Positions 1 to 13,647 of a stretch of DNA of 64,000 bases are shown one piece after another. The stretch's first letter is position 1. The number at the start of each line of letters is the position of its first letter. This DNA is from Pseudomonas avellanae BPIC 631 (GTDB lineage: Bacteria; Pseudomonadota; Gammaproteobacteria; Pseudomonadales; Pseudomonadaceae). The DNA lies in contig NZ_ATDK01000229.1 in NCBI RefSeq assembly GCF_000444135.1, positions 1 through 64,000 on the forward strand, written 5' to 3'. The translations under genes and the position numbers were made by a program. The notes below the pieces were generated by a model. The model saw only the letters and a program-made list of their open reading frames with translations. It made no database searches and was not told the DNA's origin.

Positions 1-21
1 GCCGGCGTGCCGGGCTTTTTG
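1..21 (+). terminator. Possible rho-independent terminator cut by window edge
   Basis: A GC-rich inverted repeat (CCGGC at 2-6, GCCGG at 9-13) is followed by TTTTT at 16-20. The window starts inside it, so the full stem cannot be judged. It would end a plus-strand gene lying to the left, converging on bamE. Low confidence because part is missing. Confidence 0.3.
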
Positions 22-36
22 CTGAGCGGCTGGTGA

Positions 37-558
37 CTAACGGGTGTTAGTGTCCAGTGGCTCTTGAGTCGGGACCGGTACGGTCTCGACGCTGTCGACG
101 TCCTTCTGGATGGTGTCCAGCAGCGAGCCTGGCTTGGCTGGCTGTTCAGGCGGCTGCTGCGGCTGATTCTCTACAGGCGCAGTGGTATCGCTGCCTTTGC
201 CGAGAATGGCTTCATCGCGGCTGACGCCTGGCATGAAGTCGCCGGACAGGCTCACGAGCTGGTCATTGCCATTGAATATCAGGCTGACACGCTCCTGCTG
301 GCGTTCACCGCCACCTGGCTGCAGGCTGTACAGGTAATCCCACCGATCGGCGTGGAAGGTGTCGGTCAGCAGGGGGTTGCCCATGATAAACCGTACTTGC
401 CGCCGGGTCATTCCGGGGCGTAACTGGTCTATCATGTCCTGCGTGACGACATTACCCTGCTGGATGTCGATTTTGTAAACCCCGGGGAATGAACAACCGG
501 CGAGTGCGAGCAGTCCCACGAAGGTGAAACTGGTTAGCAAGAGCTTGGTGTTTTGCAT
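37..558 (-). CDS. bamE: Outer membrane assembly lipoprotein BamE (SmpA/OmlA)
   Basis: 173 residues. BamE is an accessory lipoprotein of the BAM complex that inserts beta-barrel proteins into the outer membrane. The N-terminus is a lipoprotein signal with lipobox LALAGC, putting the lipidated Cys at residue 22. The SmpA/OmlA fold follows, with the family motif [15 protein letters not shown] (about residues 46-60) and the DRWDY stretch. The C-terminal third is Pro/Gln-rich and probably disordered; it is longer than in E. coli BamE (about 113 residues), as is usual in Pseudomonas. The gene diverges from fur with about 98 bases between the two starts, and the pairing of omlA with fur is known in pseudomonads. 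Confidence 0.95.
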   Translation of the reverse strand: MQNTKLLLTSFTFVGLLALAGCSFPGVYKIDIQQGNVVTQDMIDQLRPGMTRRQVRFIMGNPLLTDTFHADRWDYLYSLQPGGGERQQERVSLIFNGNDQLVSLSGDFMPGVSRDEAILGKGSDTTAPVENQPQQPPEQPAKPGSLLDTIQKDVDSVETVPVPTQEPLDTNTR

Positions 559-656
559 CGGTGGGCGACTTCCACTATCTTGGCTGGGACAACGTAAACC
601 CCGATCATACCTGCATTAAGAGAAGCTGCGAAGCAGCGTCTGCGAGAAAGCTGACC

Positions 657-1064
657 ATGGTTGAAAATAGCGAACTACGAAAAGCAGGACTAAAGGTAAC
701 CCTACCGAGGGTTAAAATACTCCAAATGCTCGATTCTGCCGAGCAGCGCCACATGAGTGCCGAGGATGTTTACAAGGCGCTGATGGAGGCTAGCGAGGAC
801 GTCGGCCTGGCCACGGTTTACCGTGTCCTGACCCAGTTTGAAGCTGCGGGATTGGTGGTTCGCCACAATTTCGACGGTGGTCATGCTGTGTTTGAGCTGG
901 CTGATGGCGGCCATCACGACCACATGGTCAACGTGGAATCAGGCGAGGTGATCGAATTCTTCGACGAAGAAATCGAGAAGCTTCAAAAAGCCATCGTCGA
1001 AAGACACGGCTTTGACCTGGTGGACCACAATCTGGTGCTCTACGTCCGTAACAAGAAGGCGTGA
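657..1064 (+). CDS. fur: Ferric uptake regulator Fur
   Basis: 135 residues. Iron-dependent dimeric repressor. An N-terminal winged helix (residues 1-83, recognition region near ATVYRVLTQFEAAGL) is followed by a dimerisation domain with the metal-binding HHDH motif at residues 86-89. The protein contains no cysteine, so it lacks the CxxC structural zinc sites of E. coli Fur; this is normal for Pseudomonas Fur. The ATG at 657 was chosen because homologues begin MVENSELRKAGLK and GAGAAAG lies just upstream; the reading frame stays open back to 561, but that part looks non-coding. A strong terminator follows at 1075. A good Fur box occurs in this same window upstream of fagA (56159). Confidence 0.98.
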   Translation: MVENSELRKAGLKVTLPRVKILQMLDSAEQRHMSAEDVYKALMEASEDVGLATVYRVLTQFEAAGLVVRHNFDGGHAVFELADGGHHDHMVNVESGEVIEFFDEEIEKLQKAIVERHGFDLVDHNLVLYVRNKKA

Positions 1065-1074
1065 AACCAGATGA

Positions 1075-1107
1075 CACAAAGGCGACCCAAGGTCGCCTTT
1101 GTGCTTT
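1075..1107 (+). terminator. Rho-independent terminator of fur
   Basis: Perfect 13-bp stem (1075-1087 with 1091-1103) closed by a 3-base loop CAA, then CTTTCT. It begins 10 bases after the fur stop codon and separates fur from the convergent recN. The U tract is short, but the stem is exceptionally stable. Confidence 0.85.
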
Positions 1108-1143
1108 CTATGATTGCGTTTTAAGTGACTGCGTTTCAGTGGC

Positions 1144-2817
1144 TCAGGTTTTAGCCGTCACGACCATCTTCTTGGCGTGTGCCAAGGATTCCTTGGTCAG
1201 GTCGATGCCGCCCAGCATTCGGGCCACTTCTTCTATGCGCTCGGTTTTCGTCAGTTTGGAGACCGCCGTGCGCGTCGCTTCGTTATCCCTGACTTTGTGC
1301 ACGAACAGATGCTGATGGCCCTGCGCGGCGACCTGCGGCAAGTGCGTGACGGTCATGACCTGCCCACGCTCGCCCAGGCGACGCAGCAGTTGACCCACGA
1401 TCTCGGCAGTCGGGCCGCCAATGCCCACATCCACCTCGTCGAACACCAGTGTCGGCACTCGTGAGGTTTGTGCGGTGATCACCTGAATGGCAAGGCTGAT
1501 CCGTGACAGTTCGCCTCCCGAAGCCACTTTAGCCAGCGCTTTCAGTGGTTGACCGGGGTTGGCGCTGACCAGTAGCTCCACTTGCTCAAGGCCGTGAGGC
1601 AGCGGCTCGGCATTGGCGTTGGGTTTGAGGTCGATCTGGAAGCGCCCGCCCGGCATGCCCAGGCGATGAATTTCCTGCTCTACCGCATTGGCCAGTGTGG
1701 TCGCTGACATATGACGCCGGTCGCTCAATTCGCGCGCTTTCTCCTGATAATGGCGGGCAAAGGCCTGCACCTCGTGCTCCAGGCGCTCGATGGATTCGTC
1801 GTTGGCGTTCAGTGTTTCTATTTCATCCAGCAGCTTTTGTTGCAGTGTGGCCACTTCGCCCGGCTGGATACGGTGCTTGCGCGCCAGCGTATAGATAGCA
1901 TCGAGTCGCTCTTCAAGCTGTTGCAAGCGGGCTGGATCGGCATCGAAATGATCCAGAAAGCGATTCAGCTCGCCTACGGCCTCTTCTACCTGGATCTGCG
2001 CACTGGACAGCAAGCCTGTGGCCTCGCTCAGGGCGGTGGGTGAGTGGTCGACGCTGCCGAGGCGATGCAGGCTGGCGGTCAAGGCTGTGAGTACGTTGCC
2101 GGAATCGCTTTCGCTGCATTGCTCGACGACCTGTCGGCAAATGCTCAGCAGGCTTTCGGCGTTGGTCAGGTCCTTGTGTTCCTGCTCGAGCTGCTCCAGC
2201 TCGTTTTCGCCCAGGCTCAGGCTTTCCAGTTCTTCAAGCTGGTAGCTGAGCAGTTGATGGCGTGCGCGTTGCTCGTCGCCGGAGTTGGAGAGGCGCTCCA
2301 GCTCCTGTCGCGTCTGCCGCCAGCGCTGCGCAGCAAGATGAACCTGGCGGGCAAGGTCGGTCGCGCCCGCGTATTCATCCAGCAGGCGTCGGTGGGTGTC
2401 GGTCTTGAGCAGCGACTGATGCTCGTGCTGGCTGTGGATATCAATGAGCAGTTCGCCCAGCGCTTTCAAGTCTCCCTGAGGGCAGGGCGAGCCATTGATG
2501 TAAGAGCGCGAGCGACCTTCGGCGGTAATCACCCGGCGCAGGATGCAGGGGCCGTCGTTGTCGAGGTCGCGTTCTTTGAGCCAGGCCTGGGCCTCGGGAA
2601 TGTCGCCCAGGTCGAACGTGGCAAGGATGTCTGCCTTGTCGGCCCCCGGCCTGACCACGCCGCTGTCGGCCCGGTCGCCCAGAGTCAGGCCCAGGGCGTC
2701 GAGCATGATCGACTTGCCGGCACCGGTTTCGCCAGTAATAACGCTCATGCCTCGATCCAGTTCCAGATCAAGGTGTTCGACGATGGCGTAGTTGTGTACG
2801 GAAAGGTGCACCAGCAT
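1144..2817 (-). CDS. recN: DNA repair protein RecN
   Basis: 557 residues. SMC-like ATPase acting in recombinational repair of double-strand breaks. Walker A GETGAGKS sits at residues 29-36, a long central coiled coil follows, and the C-terminal ABC signature (VASGGELSRISLA) and Walker B (TLVFDEVDVGIGG) complete the split ATPase head. The ATG at 2817 is preceded by GGGAG and gives the family start MLVHLSVHNYAIVEHLDL; an in-frame ATG at 2877 would place the LexA site inside the gene and is unlikely. It converges on fur. A 16-bp LexA-type operator over the promoter points to SOS control, as known for recN elsewhere. Confidence 0.97.
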   Translation of the reverse strand: MLVHLSVHNYAIVEHLDLELDRGMSVITGETGAGKSIMLDALGLTLGDRADSGVVRPGADKADILATFDLGDIPEAQAWLKERDLDNDGPCILRRVITAEGRSRSYINGSPCPQGDLKALGELLIDIHSQHEHQSLLKTDTHRRLLDEYAGATDLARQVHLAAQRWRQTRQELERLSNSGDEQRARHQLLSYQLEELESLSLGENELEQLEQEHKDLTNAESLLSICRQVVEQCSESDSGNVLTALTASLHRLGSVDHSPTALSEATGLLSSAQIQVEEAVGELNRFLDHFDADPARLQQLEERLDAIYTLARKHRIQPGEVATLQQKLLDEIETLNANDESIERLEHEVQAFARHYQEKARELSDRRHMSATTLANAVEQEIHRLGMPGGRFQIDLKPNANAEPLPHGLEQVELLVSANPGQPLKALAKVASGGELSRISLAIQVITAQTSRVPTLVFDEVDVGIGGPTAEIVGQLLRRLGERGQVMTVTHLPQVAAQGHQHLFVHKVRDNEATRTAVSKLTKTERIEEVARMLGGIDLTKESLAHAKKMVVTAKT

Positions 2818-2840
2818 TGAGCGGCTCCCGGGCTGTTTGT

Positions 2841-2877
2841 CTGGATATTTATACAGTGTTTTGTTCGTGGCTGACAA
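2841..2877 (-). promoter_or_regulatory. recN promoter with overlapping LexA (SOS) box
   Basis: On the minus strand, 2856-2841 reads CTGTATAAATATCCAG, matching the CTG-N10-CAG LexA consensus with the AT-rich centre expected in Pseudomonas. It overlaps a sigma-70-type -10 (TATAAA, 2853-2848), with a -35 TTGTCA at 2877-2872 and an 18-base spacer. The box ends 24 bases before the recN ATG. Direct sequence match; function inferred. Confidence 0.88.
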
Positions 2878-3006
2878 TGCCTCTGCTTAGCTCGATTTGG
2901 TCTGCTTTCAGTGTTTTTTAGTACCGGTTGCTTCATGGCGCCATTTTTTTCTGGCCCCATATCCGGTTTTTTTGTCAGGGAATACGTATCTCGATCACAT
3001 CAGACC

Positions 3007-3034
3007 CTTGAAGCGGGAAATTCCGATCCCATAT
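3007..3034 (+). promoter_or_regulatory. Heat-shock (sigma-32) promoter of grpE
   Basis: CTTGAA (3007-3012), a 14-base spacer, then TCCCATAT (3027-3034), one mismatch from the RpoH consensus CTTGAA-N13-15-CCCCATnT. Transcription would start near 3041, about 45 bases before the grpE ATG. A second possible -10 CCCCATAT lies upstream at 2955-2962 but has a poor -35 (CTTCAT at 2931). Confidence 0.85.
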
Positions 3035-3086
3035 AGGTGGCAGAAGCGCGAGTCGGGATCGCGGACGTTTTTAGAGGAGAATATTT

Positions 3087-3650
3087 ATGGCTGACGAACA
3101 GAATCTGGATGCGCAGGCTCAGGATCAGGCTGCCGAGGCAGGCGCGGGTGAAGAACTGACAACCCGTGTGCAGGTGCTCGAAGAGCAACTGGCTGCTGCG
3201 CAGGACCAATCCCTTCGGGTGGCTGCGGATTTGCAGAATGTCCGCCGCCGTGCCGAACAGGATGTTGAAAAGGCGCACAAGTTTGCGCTGGAAAAATTTG
3301 CCGGTGATCTGTTGCCGATCATCGACAGTCTGGAGCGAGGCCTTGATCTGTCCAACCCGGACGATGAAAGCATTCGCCCGATGCGTGAAGGCATCGAGCT
3401 GACCTTGAAGATGTTTCAGGACACCCTCAAGCGTTATCAGCTGGAAGCCATTGATCCGCATGGTCAACCGTTCAGTGCCGACCAGCACCAGGCAATGGCC
3501 ATGCAGGAAAGTGCCGATGTAGAGCCTAACACTGTGCTCAAGGTATTCCAGAAGGGTTATCAGCTTAATGGTCGTCTGCTGCGCCCGGCCATGGTCGTGG
3601 TCAGCAAGGCACCATCGCCTGCAACGCCGTCAATCAACGAGCAGGCTTGA
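3087..3650 (+). CDS. grpE: Nucleotide exchange factor GrpE
   Basis: 187 residues. GrpE releases ADP from DnaK and thereby drives the chaperone cycle. The first 35 residues are acidic and low-complexity. A long helical coiled-coil follows (about 36-95, including [20 protein letters not shown]), then the four-helix region and the C-terminal beta domain with the conserved HQAM and [18 protein letters not shown]. The ATG is preceded by AGAGGAG. It is first in the grpE-dnaK-dnaJ cluster and has its own sigma-32 promoter; its last codons contain the -35 element of the dnaK promoter. Confidence 0.98.
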   Translation: MADEQNLDAQAQDQAAEAGAGEELTTRVQVLEEQLAAAQDQSLRVAADLQNVRRRAEQDVEKAHKFALEKFAGDLLPIIDSLERGLDLSNPDDESIRPMREGIELTLKMFQDTLKRYQLEAIDPHGQPFSADQHQAMAMQESADVEPNTVLKVFQKGYQLNGRLLRPAMVVVSKAPSPATPSINEQA

Positions 3651-3673
3651 AATCAGCTGTAAGGCCCCCATTT
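3646..3673 (+). promoter_or_regulatory. Consensus heat-shock (sigma-32) promoter of dnaK
   Basis: CTTGAA (3646-3651), exactly 14 bases, then CCCCATTT (3666-3673): a full match to the RpoH consensus. The -35 overlaps the grpE stop codon (TGA at 3648-3650). The start of transcription would be near 3680, giving a leader of about 80 bases before the dnaK ATG. Confidence 0.92.
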
Positions 3674-3760
3674 AAAGGTCAAGCGTTTAAGAGCTACCGC
3701 AATTTGTAAACGCAATTGCGGCAACTACATCAAATTTTTGCAAGTTTCGGGAGAGTCAAG

Positions 3761-5677
3761 ATGGGCAGAATTATCGGTATCGACCTGGGGACTACCAACT
3801 CCTGCGTCTCCATTCTGGAAAACGGTAACGTCAAGGTTATCGAGAACGCCGAAGGCACGCGTACCACGCCTTCGATCATTGCTTATGCCAACGATGGCGA
3901 GATCCTGGTCGGTCAGTCCGCCAAGCGTCAGGCCGTGACCAACCCGCACAACACCCTGTACGCGGTAAAGCGTCTGATCGGTCGCAAGTTCGACGAGCAA
4001 GTCGTTCAGAAAGACATCCAGATGGTCCCTTACAAGATCGTCAAGGCTGACAACGGTGATGCCTGGGTTGAAGTGAATGGCCAGAAAATGGCGCCTCCTC
4101 AGATTTCCGCTGAAATCCTGAAGAAGATGAAGAAGACTGCCGAAGACTACCTCGGTGAAGCGGTTACCGAAGCGGTCATCACCGTTCCGGCCTACTTCAA
4201 CGACAGTCAGCGTCAGGCGACCAAGGACGCTGGCCGTATCGCCGGTCTGGACGTCAAGCGCATCATCAACGAACCTACCGCAGCCGCTCTGGCGTACGGT
4301 ATGGACAAAGCCAAGGGCGACCACACTGTCATCGTTTATGACCTGGGTGGCGGTACTTTCGACGTTTCGGTTATCGAAATTGCCGAAGTCGATGGCGAGC
4401 ACCAGTTCGAAGTGTTGGCCACCAACGGTGACACGTTCCTGGGCGGTGAAGACTTTGATATTCGTCTGATCGACTACTTCGTTGACGAATTCAAGAAAGA
4501 AAGCGGCATGAGCCTCAAAGGCGACCCGCTGGCCATGCAGCGTCTGAAAGAAGCGGCTGAAAAAGCCAAGATCGAGCTGTCTTCCAGCACCCAGACCGAA
4601 GTCAACCTGCCGTACATCACTGCAGATGCCACCGGTCCAAAGCACCTGGTCGTGAAGATCTCGCGCTCCAAGCTGGAATCGCTGGTTGAAGACCTGGTTC
4701 AGCGCACCATCGAGCCTTGCCGTACTGCATTGAAAGATGCTGGCATCGACATCGGCAAGATTAATGACGTGATTCTGGTCGGTGGCCAGACGCGTATGCC
4801 GCTGGTACAGAAGCTGGTAACCGAGTTCTTCGGTAAAGAAGCCCGTAAAGACGTCAACCCGGACGAAGCTGTTGCAATGGGGGCTGCTATCCAGGGCGCC
4901 GTATTGGCCGGTGATGTAAAAGACGTTCTGCTGCTGGACGTCAGCCCGCTGACTCTGGGTATCGAAACCATGGGCGGCGTGATGACTGCGCTGATCGAGA
5001 AAAACACCACGATTCCTACCAAGAAATCCCAGGTGTTCTCGACGGCCGATGACAACCAGAACGCTGTGACCATTCACGTACTGCAGGGTGAGCGCAAGCA
5101 AGCCGGTCAGAACAAGTCCTTGGGCAAGTTCGACCTGGCCGAGATTCCACCTGCTCCACGTGGCGTGCCACAGATCGAAGTGACCTTCGACATCGACGCA
5201 AACGGCATCCTGCACGTTGGCGCGAAAGACAAGGCTACCGGCAAGCAGCAGTCCATCGTGATCAAGGCCAACTCCGGTCTGTCCGAGGAAGAAATTCAGC
5301 AGATGGTTCGCGATGCTGAAGTCAACTCCGAAGAAGATCGCAAGTTCGAAGAGCTGGCCTCTGCCCGTAACCAAGGTGATGCGCTGGTCCACTCGACTCG
5401 CAAGATGATCGCTGACGCAGGCGACAAGGTCACTGCTGAAGAGAAGACGGCTGTTGAAGCGGCGCTGGTTGCTCTGGAAGCGGCCATCAAGGGCGACGAC
5501 AAGGCTGCCATTGAAGCCAAGGTCGAAGAACTGTCGAAGGTTTCCGCGCCAATCGCTCAGAAGATGTACGCCGAGCAGGCCGAGAATCCGGAAGCAGCAG
5601 CCAAGCCGGCTGAAGAAACTGCCAAGGCTGACGACGTCGTTGACGCCGAGTTTGAAGAAGTGAAAGACCACAAGTAA
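3761..5677 (+). CDS. dnaK: Molecular chaperone DnaK (Hsp70)
   Basis: 638 residues. ATP-dependent Hsp70 that binds exposed hydrophobic segments with DnaJ and GrpE. The actin-like ATPase domain begins with GIDLGTTNS and carries the phosphate-loop motif [12 protein letters not shown] and the adenosine motif LVGGQTRMP; the linker [15 protein letters not shown] leads to the substrate-binding beta domain and an alpha lid. The tail ends in acidic [11 protein letters not shown], as in most proteobacterial DnaK. The ATG at 3761 was chosen because homologues start [10 protein letters not shown]; the open frame back to 3716 lies in the promoter leader. Transcribed from a consensus sigma-32 promoter, and possibly also by read-through from grpE. 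Confidence 0.99.
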   Translation: MGRIIGIDLGTTNSCVSILENGNVKVIENAEGTRTTPSIIAYANDGEILVGQSAKRQAVTNPHNTLYAVKRLIGRKFDEQVVQKDIQMVPYKIVKADNGDAWVEVNGQKMAPPQISAEILKKMKKTAEDYLGEAVTEAVITVPAYFNDSQRQATKDAGRIAGLDVKRIINEPTAAALAYGMDKAKGDHTVIVYDLGGGTFDVSVIEIAEVDGEHQFEVLATNGDTFLGGEDFDIRLIDYFVDEFKKESGMSLKGDPLAMQRLKEAAEKAKIELSSSTQTEVNLPYITADATGPKHLVVKISRSKLESLVEDLVQRTIEPCRTALKDAGIDIGKINDVILVGGQTRMPLVQKLVTEFFGKEARKDVNPDEAVAMGAAIQGAVLAGDVKDVLLLDVSPLTLGIETMGGVMTALIEKNTTIPTKKSQVFSTADDNQNAVTIHVLQGERKQAGQNKSLGKFDLAEIPPAPRGVPQIEVTFDIDANGILHVGAKDKATGKQQSIVIKANSGLSEEEIQQMVRDAEVNSEEDRKFEELASARNQGDALVHSTRKMIADAGDKVTAEEKTAVEAALVALEAAIKGDDKAAIEAKVEELSKVSAPIAQKMYAEQAENPEAAAKPAEETAKADDVVDAEFEEVKDHK

Positions 5678-6001
5678 GCGCAGGCTCACTTGCAAGCCGG
5701 TTGACCTCTTTTGAGCGCTGACTGGTAGGATGTCGCCGCGCGGGAGCTTGCTCCCGCGTTGGCGTGTCTGGAACATGCAAAATTTCGGCGTGCGGATTCG
5801 CTCCGTGCGCCATGTGGCAAGATCGTTACGCTCCTGCGTGGCGAATCATTCTGCCGCTTTCTCGGCCAGTTCGTCTGGCTGTTGAACGAAGACCAGGATC
5901 GTTGAATTGACGTGAGTTGGGTCCGGGCCTGTATGGGGCTCAACGAGTTTGGCTGGGCTCAGGAGAGTCTTGCCAAACGTCCTCAAGAGTGCGGAAGAAC
6001 T
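5678..6001 (+). other. 324-base gap between dnaK and dnaJ
   Basis: No gene seen. It holds a REP-like palindrome (5739-5758) and a second imperfect dyad around 5786-5815. I found no sigma-32 promoter for dnaJ here, so dnaJ is probably read from the dnaK promoter, with the palindrome acting as an attenuating or RNA-processing hairpin. The dnaJ frame is open back to 5912, but that stretch lacks homologue-like sequence. Confidence 0.5.
5739..5758. repeat. REP-like palindrome between dnaK and dnaJ
   Basis: Perfect 9-bp arms CGCGGGAGC / GCTCCCGCG with a TT centre. The core GGGAGC-TT-GCTCCC is the kind of palindrome found in Pseudomonas REP sequences. It starts about 60 bases after the dnaK stop and has no U tract after it. 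Confidence 0.6.
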
Positions 6002-7970
<1,969 letters not shown>

Positions 7971-8186
7971 TTCAATACATGGTCTTTAAAGGCCCTGTCG
8001 CATTTTCCCGCATTTCAGGCTCATTGGTGGTAGACCAAAATGGGCCTTTTCTGTAAGCTACAGCTTTAGTGTGTCCACTAAAAGCGCGCAGATGATTCCA
8101 TAAGAAAGCGGGGTGACGTAACTACGTCATTCCGCTTTTTTGCAACCTGCGATCGCCCTTTCAGGCTTTATTTACGGGAGGTCTTC
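7971..8186 (+). promoter_or_regulatory. Structured dapB-carA intergenic region (carA leader)
   Basis: 216 bases with several dyads: AAAGGCCC (7988-7995) pairing with GGGCCTTT (8042-8049) before TCTGT; CTGTA/TACAG around 8051-8063; CTTTAGTG/CACTAAAAG (8064-8084); and the strong terminator-like hairpin at 8105-8138. TGTCGC at 7996-8001 resembles a Pseudomonas ArgR half-site, but the second part of the motif is not convincing. This suggests dapB termination plus control of carAB; the mechanism is inferred. Confidence 0.5.
8105..8141 (+). terminator. Strong terminator or attenuator hairpin upstream of carA
   Basis: Stem of about 15 bp (8106-8120 with 8123-8137, including two G-U pairs), centred on GACGTA-AC-TACGTC and followed by a run of T to 8141. 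It ends 46 bases before the carA TTG. It either ends the dapB transcript or attenuates carAB, depending on where the carA promoter lies. Confidence 0.75.
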
Positions 8187-9323
8187 TTGACTAAGCCAGC
8201 CATACTCGCCCTTGCTGATGGCAGCATTTTTCGCGGCGAAGCCATTGGAGCCGACGGTCAAACCGTTGGTGAGGTGGTGTTTAACACCGCAATGACAGGC
8301 TATCAGGAAATTCTTACCGATCCTTCCTACGCCCAGCAGATCGTTACCCTGACTTACCCGCACATCGGCAACACCGGTACTACACCTGAAGACGCCGAGT
8401 CGGATCGTGTCTGGTCAGCTGGCCTGGTCATCCGTGACCTGCCACTGGTTGCCAGCAACTGGCGTAACAAGATGTCCCTTGGTGATTACCTGAAAGCCAA
8501 CAATGTCGTTGCCATCGCAGGCATCGATACGCGTCGCCTGACCCGCATCCTGCGTGAGAAAGGCGCCCAGAACGGCTGCATCATGGCGGGTGACAACATT
8601 TCCGAAGAGGCAGCGATCGCCGCCGCTCGCGGGTTCCCTGGCCTCAAGGGCATGGACCTGGCGAAGGAAGTCAGCACCAAGGACACCTACGAGTGGCGCC
8701 ACAGTGTCTGGAACCTGCAGACCGACAGCCACCCTGAAATCGCCGCTTCCGAGCTGCCTTATCACGTGGTTGCCTACGACTACGGCGTCAAGTTCAACAT
8801 CCTGCGCATGCTGGTCGAGCGCGGTTGCCGGGTGACGGTAGTCCCTGCGCAAACGCCTGCCAGCGAAGTGCTTGCCTATAAGCCGGACGGTGTTTTCCTG
8901 TCCAACGGCCCTGGCGACCCTGAGCCATGCGACTACGCCATCAAGGCGATCAAGCAAGTGCTGGGAACCGAAGTGCCGGTGTTCGGCATCTGCCTCGGTC
9001 ACCAGTTACTGGCGCTGGCTGCCGGTGCCAAGACCGTGAAAATGGGTCATGGCCACCACGGTGCAAACCACCCGGTTCAGGATCTGGACACCGGCGTTGT
9101 GATGATCACCAGTCAGAACCACGGTTTTGCGGTTGATGAATCGACGTTGCCGGGCAACGTTCGCGCTATCCACAAGTCGCTGTTCGACGGCACCCTGCAG
9201 GGTATCGAGCTGACTGACAAAAGCGCGTTCAGCTTCCAGGGTCACCCTGAAGCAAGCCCGGGCCCGAACGATGTAGCGCCCCTGTTTGACCGCTTTATCG
9301 ACGCCATGGCCAAGCGACGCTGA
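8187..9323 (+). CDS. carA: Carbamoyl-phosphate synthase small (glutaminase) subunit
   Basis: 378 residues. Hydrolyses glutamine and passes ammonia to CarB for carbamoyl phosphate, used in arginine and pyrimidine synthesis. The N-terminal CarA domain is followed by a class I glutamine amidotransferase domain with the nucleophile motif FGICLGHQ (Cys269) and the HPEASPGP segment supplying the catalytic His. Translation starts at TTG (8187), preceded by GGGAGG; the first residues match the family start [11 protein letters not shown] and no ATG is available nearby. carB follows after 135 bases with no intervening gene. Confidence 0.97.
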   Translation: MTKPAILALADGSIFRGEAIGADGQTVGEVVFNTAMTGYQEILTDPSYAQQIVTLTYPHIGNTGTTPEDAESDRVWSAGLVIRDLPLVASNWRNKMSLGDYLKANNVVAIAGIDTRRLTRILREKGAQNGCIMAGDNISEEAAIAAARGFPGLKGMDLAKEVSTKDTYEWRHSVWNLQTDSHPEIAASELPYHVVAYDYGVKFNILRMLVERGCRVTVVPAQTPASEVLAYKPDGVFLSNGPGDPEPCDYAIKAIKQVLGTEVPVFGICLGHQLLALAAGAKTVKMGHGHHGANHPVQDLDTGVVMITSQNHGFAVDESTLPGNVRAIHKSLFDGTLQGIELTDKSAFSFQGHPEASPGPNDVAPLFDRFIDAMAKRR

Positions 9324-9458
9324 CCGGTTGCCTTGAGACTGTAAACGCAGGTGCCCAGGGCGGCCCCGGACCACACGTCCGGTTGCTGCCGCCCAGGCCA
9401 CCTCAGAAAAATGTTCAAGACGGCTTGCCGACTGACCTGCGGATTTGAGTGACAACCC

Positions 9459-12676
<3,218 letters not shown>

Positions 12677-12680
<4 letters not shown>

Positions 12681-13153
12681 TCAAATACCCGATGACCGTT
12701 CAGGGCGCTCGCGCCCTGGAAGAAGAGCTGACCCACCTGACCAAGGTGATCCGTCCCAAATTGAGCCAGGACATTGGTACTGCGCGCGAGCTGGGCGACC
12801 TCAAGGAAAACGCCGAATACCATGCTGCCCGCGAGCAGCAGGGTATGGTTGAAGCGCGCATTCGCGATATCGAAGGCCGTATGCAGAACGCGGTGGTGAT
12901 TGACGTCACCACGATCCCGCATACCGGCAAGGTGATTTTCGGCACGACAGTCGAGATCGCCAACGTCGAAACCGACGAGCGCGTGACTTACAAAATCGTG
13001 GGTGAGGACGAGGCGAATATCAAGGATGGCAAGATTTCAGTGGGTTCGCCCATTGCTCGCGCCTTGATTGCCAAGGAAGAAGGCGATGTCGTGGTCGTGA
13101 AAACGCCGAGTGGCGTTATCGAGTACGAAATCATCGAAGTGCGTCACGCCTGA
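12677..13153 (+). CDS. greA: Transcription elongation factor GreA
   Basis: 158 residues. Stimulates RNA polymerase to cleave the 3' end of stalled transcripts. The N-terminal coiled-coil finger (about 1-75) carries the basal [16 protein letters not shown] motif with the acidic tip residues, followed by the FKBP-like C-terminal domain with [23 protein letters not shown] in two halves. Start ATG at 12677, overlapping the carB stop. It converges on yhbY across a double-hairpin terminator. Confidence 0.98.
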
Positions 13154-13160
13154 TGGCGGT

Positions 13161-13178
13161 CGCCCGCTTCGGCGGGCG
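13161..13178 (+). terminator. Hairpin after greA with UUCG loop
   Basis: Seven-bp stem CGCCCGC/GCGGGCG around a TTCG tetraloop, 7 bases after the greA stop. No U run follows directly, so it probably acts with the next hairpin to protect the 3' end. Confidence 0.6.
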
Positions 13179-13189
13179 CAGTCAGCGGC

Positions 13190-13232
13190 AAAAAAAGTCA
13201 GGGCACGCGTTTCGCGGTCCTGACTTCTGTTT
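13190..13232. terminator. Bidirectional terminator between greA and yhbY
   Basis: Arms AAGTCAGG (13195-13202) and CCTGACTT (13219-13226) with an inner CGCG/CGCG dyad; a run of A on the left (from 13190) and CTGTTTTT on the right. This fits a terminator working for both convergent genes. Confidence 0.8.
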
Positions 13233-13544
13233 TTATCCGTGTGCGCGGTGGACGTTTGACAGTTGCTTGTTTACCTTTGGGTTCTTGCGGTAGATCAGCG
13301 CCATTTTGCCGATGACCTGTACCAAGTCCGCTGAACCAGCCTTGCACAATTCTGCAACGGCGCCGAGGCGGCTTTCGCGGTCAAGGATATTAAGCTTGAT
13401 CTTGATCAGCTCGTGATCGCTCAATGCGCGTTCAAGCTCTGCAAGTACACCTTCAGTCAAACCATTGTCAGCCACGGTCAATACCGGTTTCAGATGGTGA
13501 CCAATGGATTTGTATTGTTTCTTCTGCTCTGGAGTGAGCGGCAT
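13233..13544 (-). CDS. yhbY: Ribosome assembly RNA-binding protein YhbY (CRM domain)
   Basis: 103 residues. Small CRS1-YhbY (CRM) domain protein that associates with pre-50S particles. Nearly the whole protein is the domain: LTPEQKKQYKSIGHHLKPVLTV, then NGLTEGVLAELERALSDHELIKIKL with the GxxG-like loop near the middle, ending in LIYRKNPKVNK. Divergent from rlmE, the same arrangement as in other gammaproteobacteria where both lie next to ftsH. Confidence 0.93.
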   Translation of the reverse strand: MPLTPEQKKQYKSIGHHLKPVLTVADNGLTEGVLAELERALSDHELIKIKLNILDRESRLGAVAELCKAGSADLVQVIGKMALIYRKNPKVNKQLSNVHRAHG

Positions 13545-13647
13545 AATCTGACCTCTGCGTCTGATCTTTTAAAAGCGGCGGCCAGTTTACCCGAGCGAGT
13601 CCGGGACCGCCCAGTTAATCACGACTCGTTTATTTTTGAGGTGCCCT

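Noticed and set aside
2931-2962. Second sigma-32 promoter for grpE (CTTCAT with CCCCATAT)
   Set aside because: The -10 is good, but the -35 has two mismatches and the spacer is 18 bases; the site at 3007 is clearly better.
3725-5776. 683-codon open frame antisense to dnaK
   Set aside because: It is phase-locked to the dnaK codons and arises from biased codon use; the translation has no family features. Similar claims for dnaK antisense frames in other organisms are known artefacts.
7996-8011. TGTCGC resembling a Pseudomonas ArgR half-site upstream of carA
   Set aside because: The downstream AA part of the motif is missing, so I would not call it an operator without binding data.
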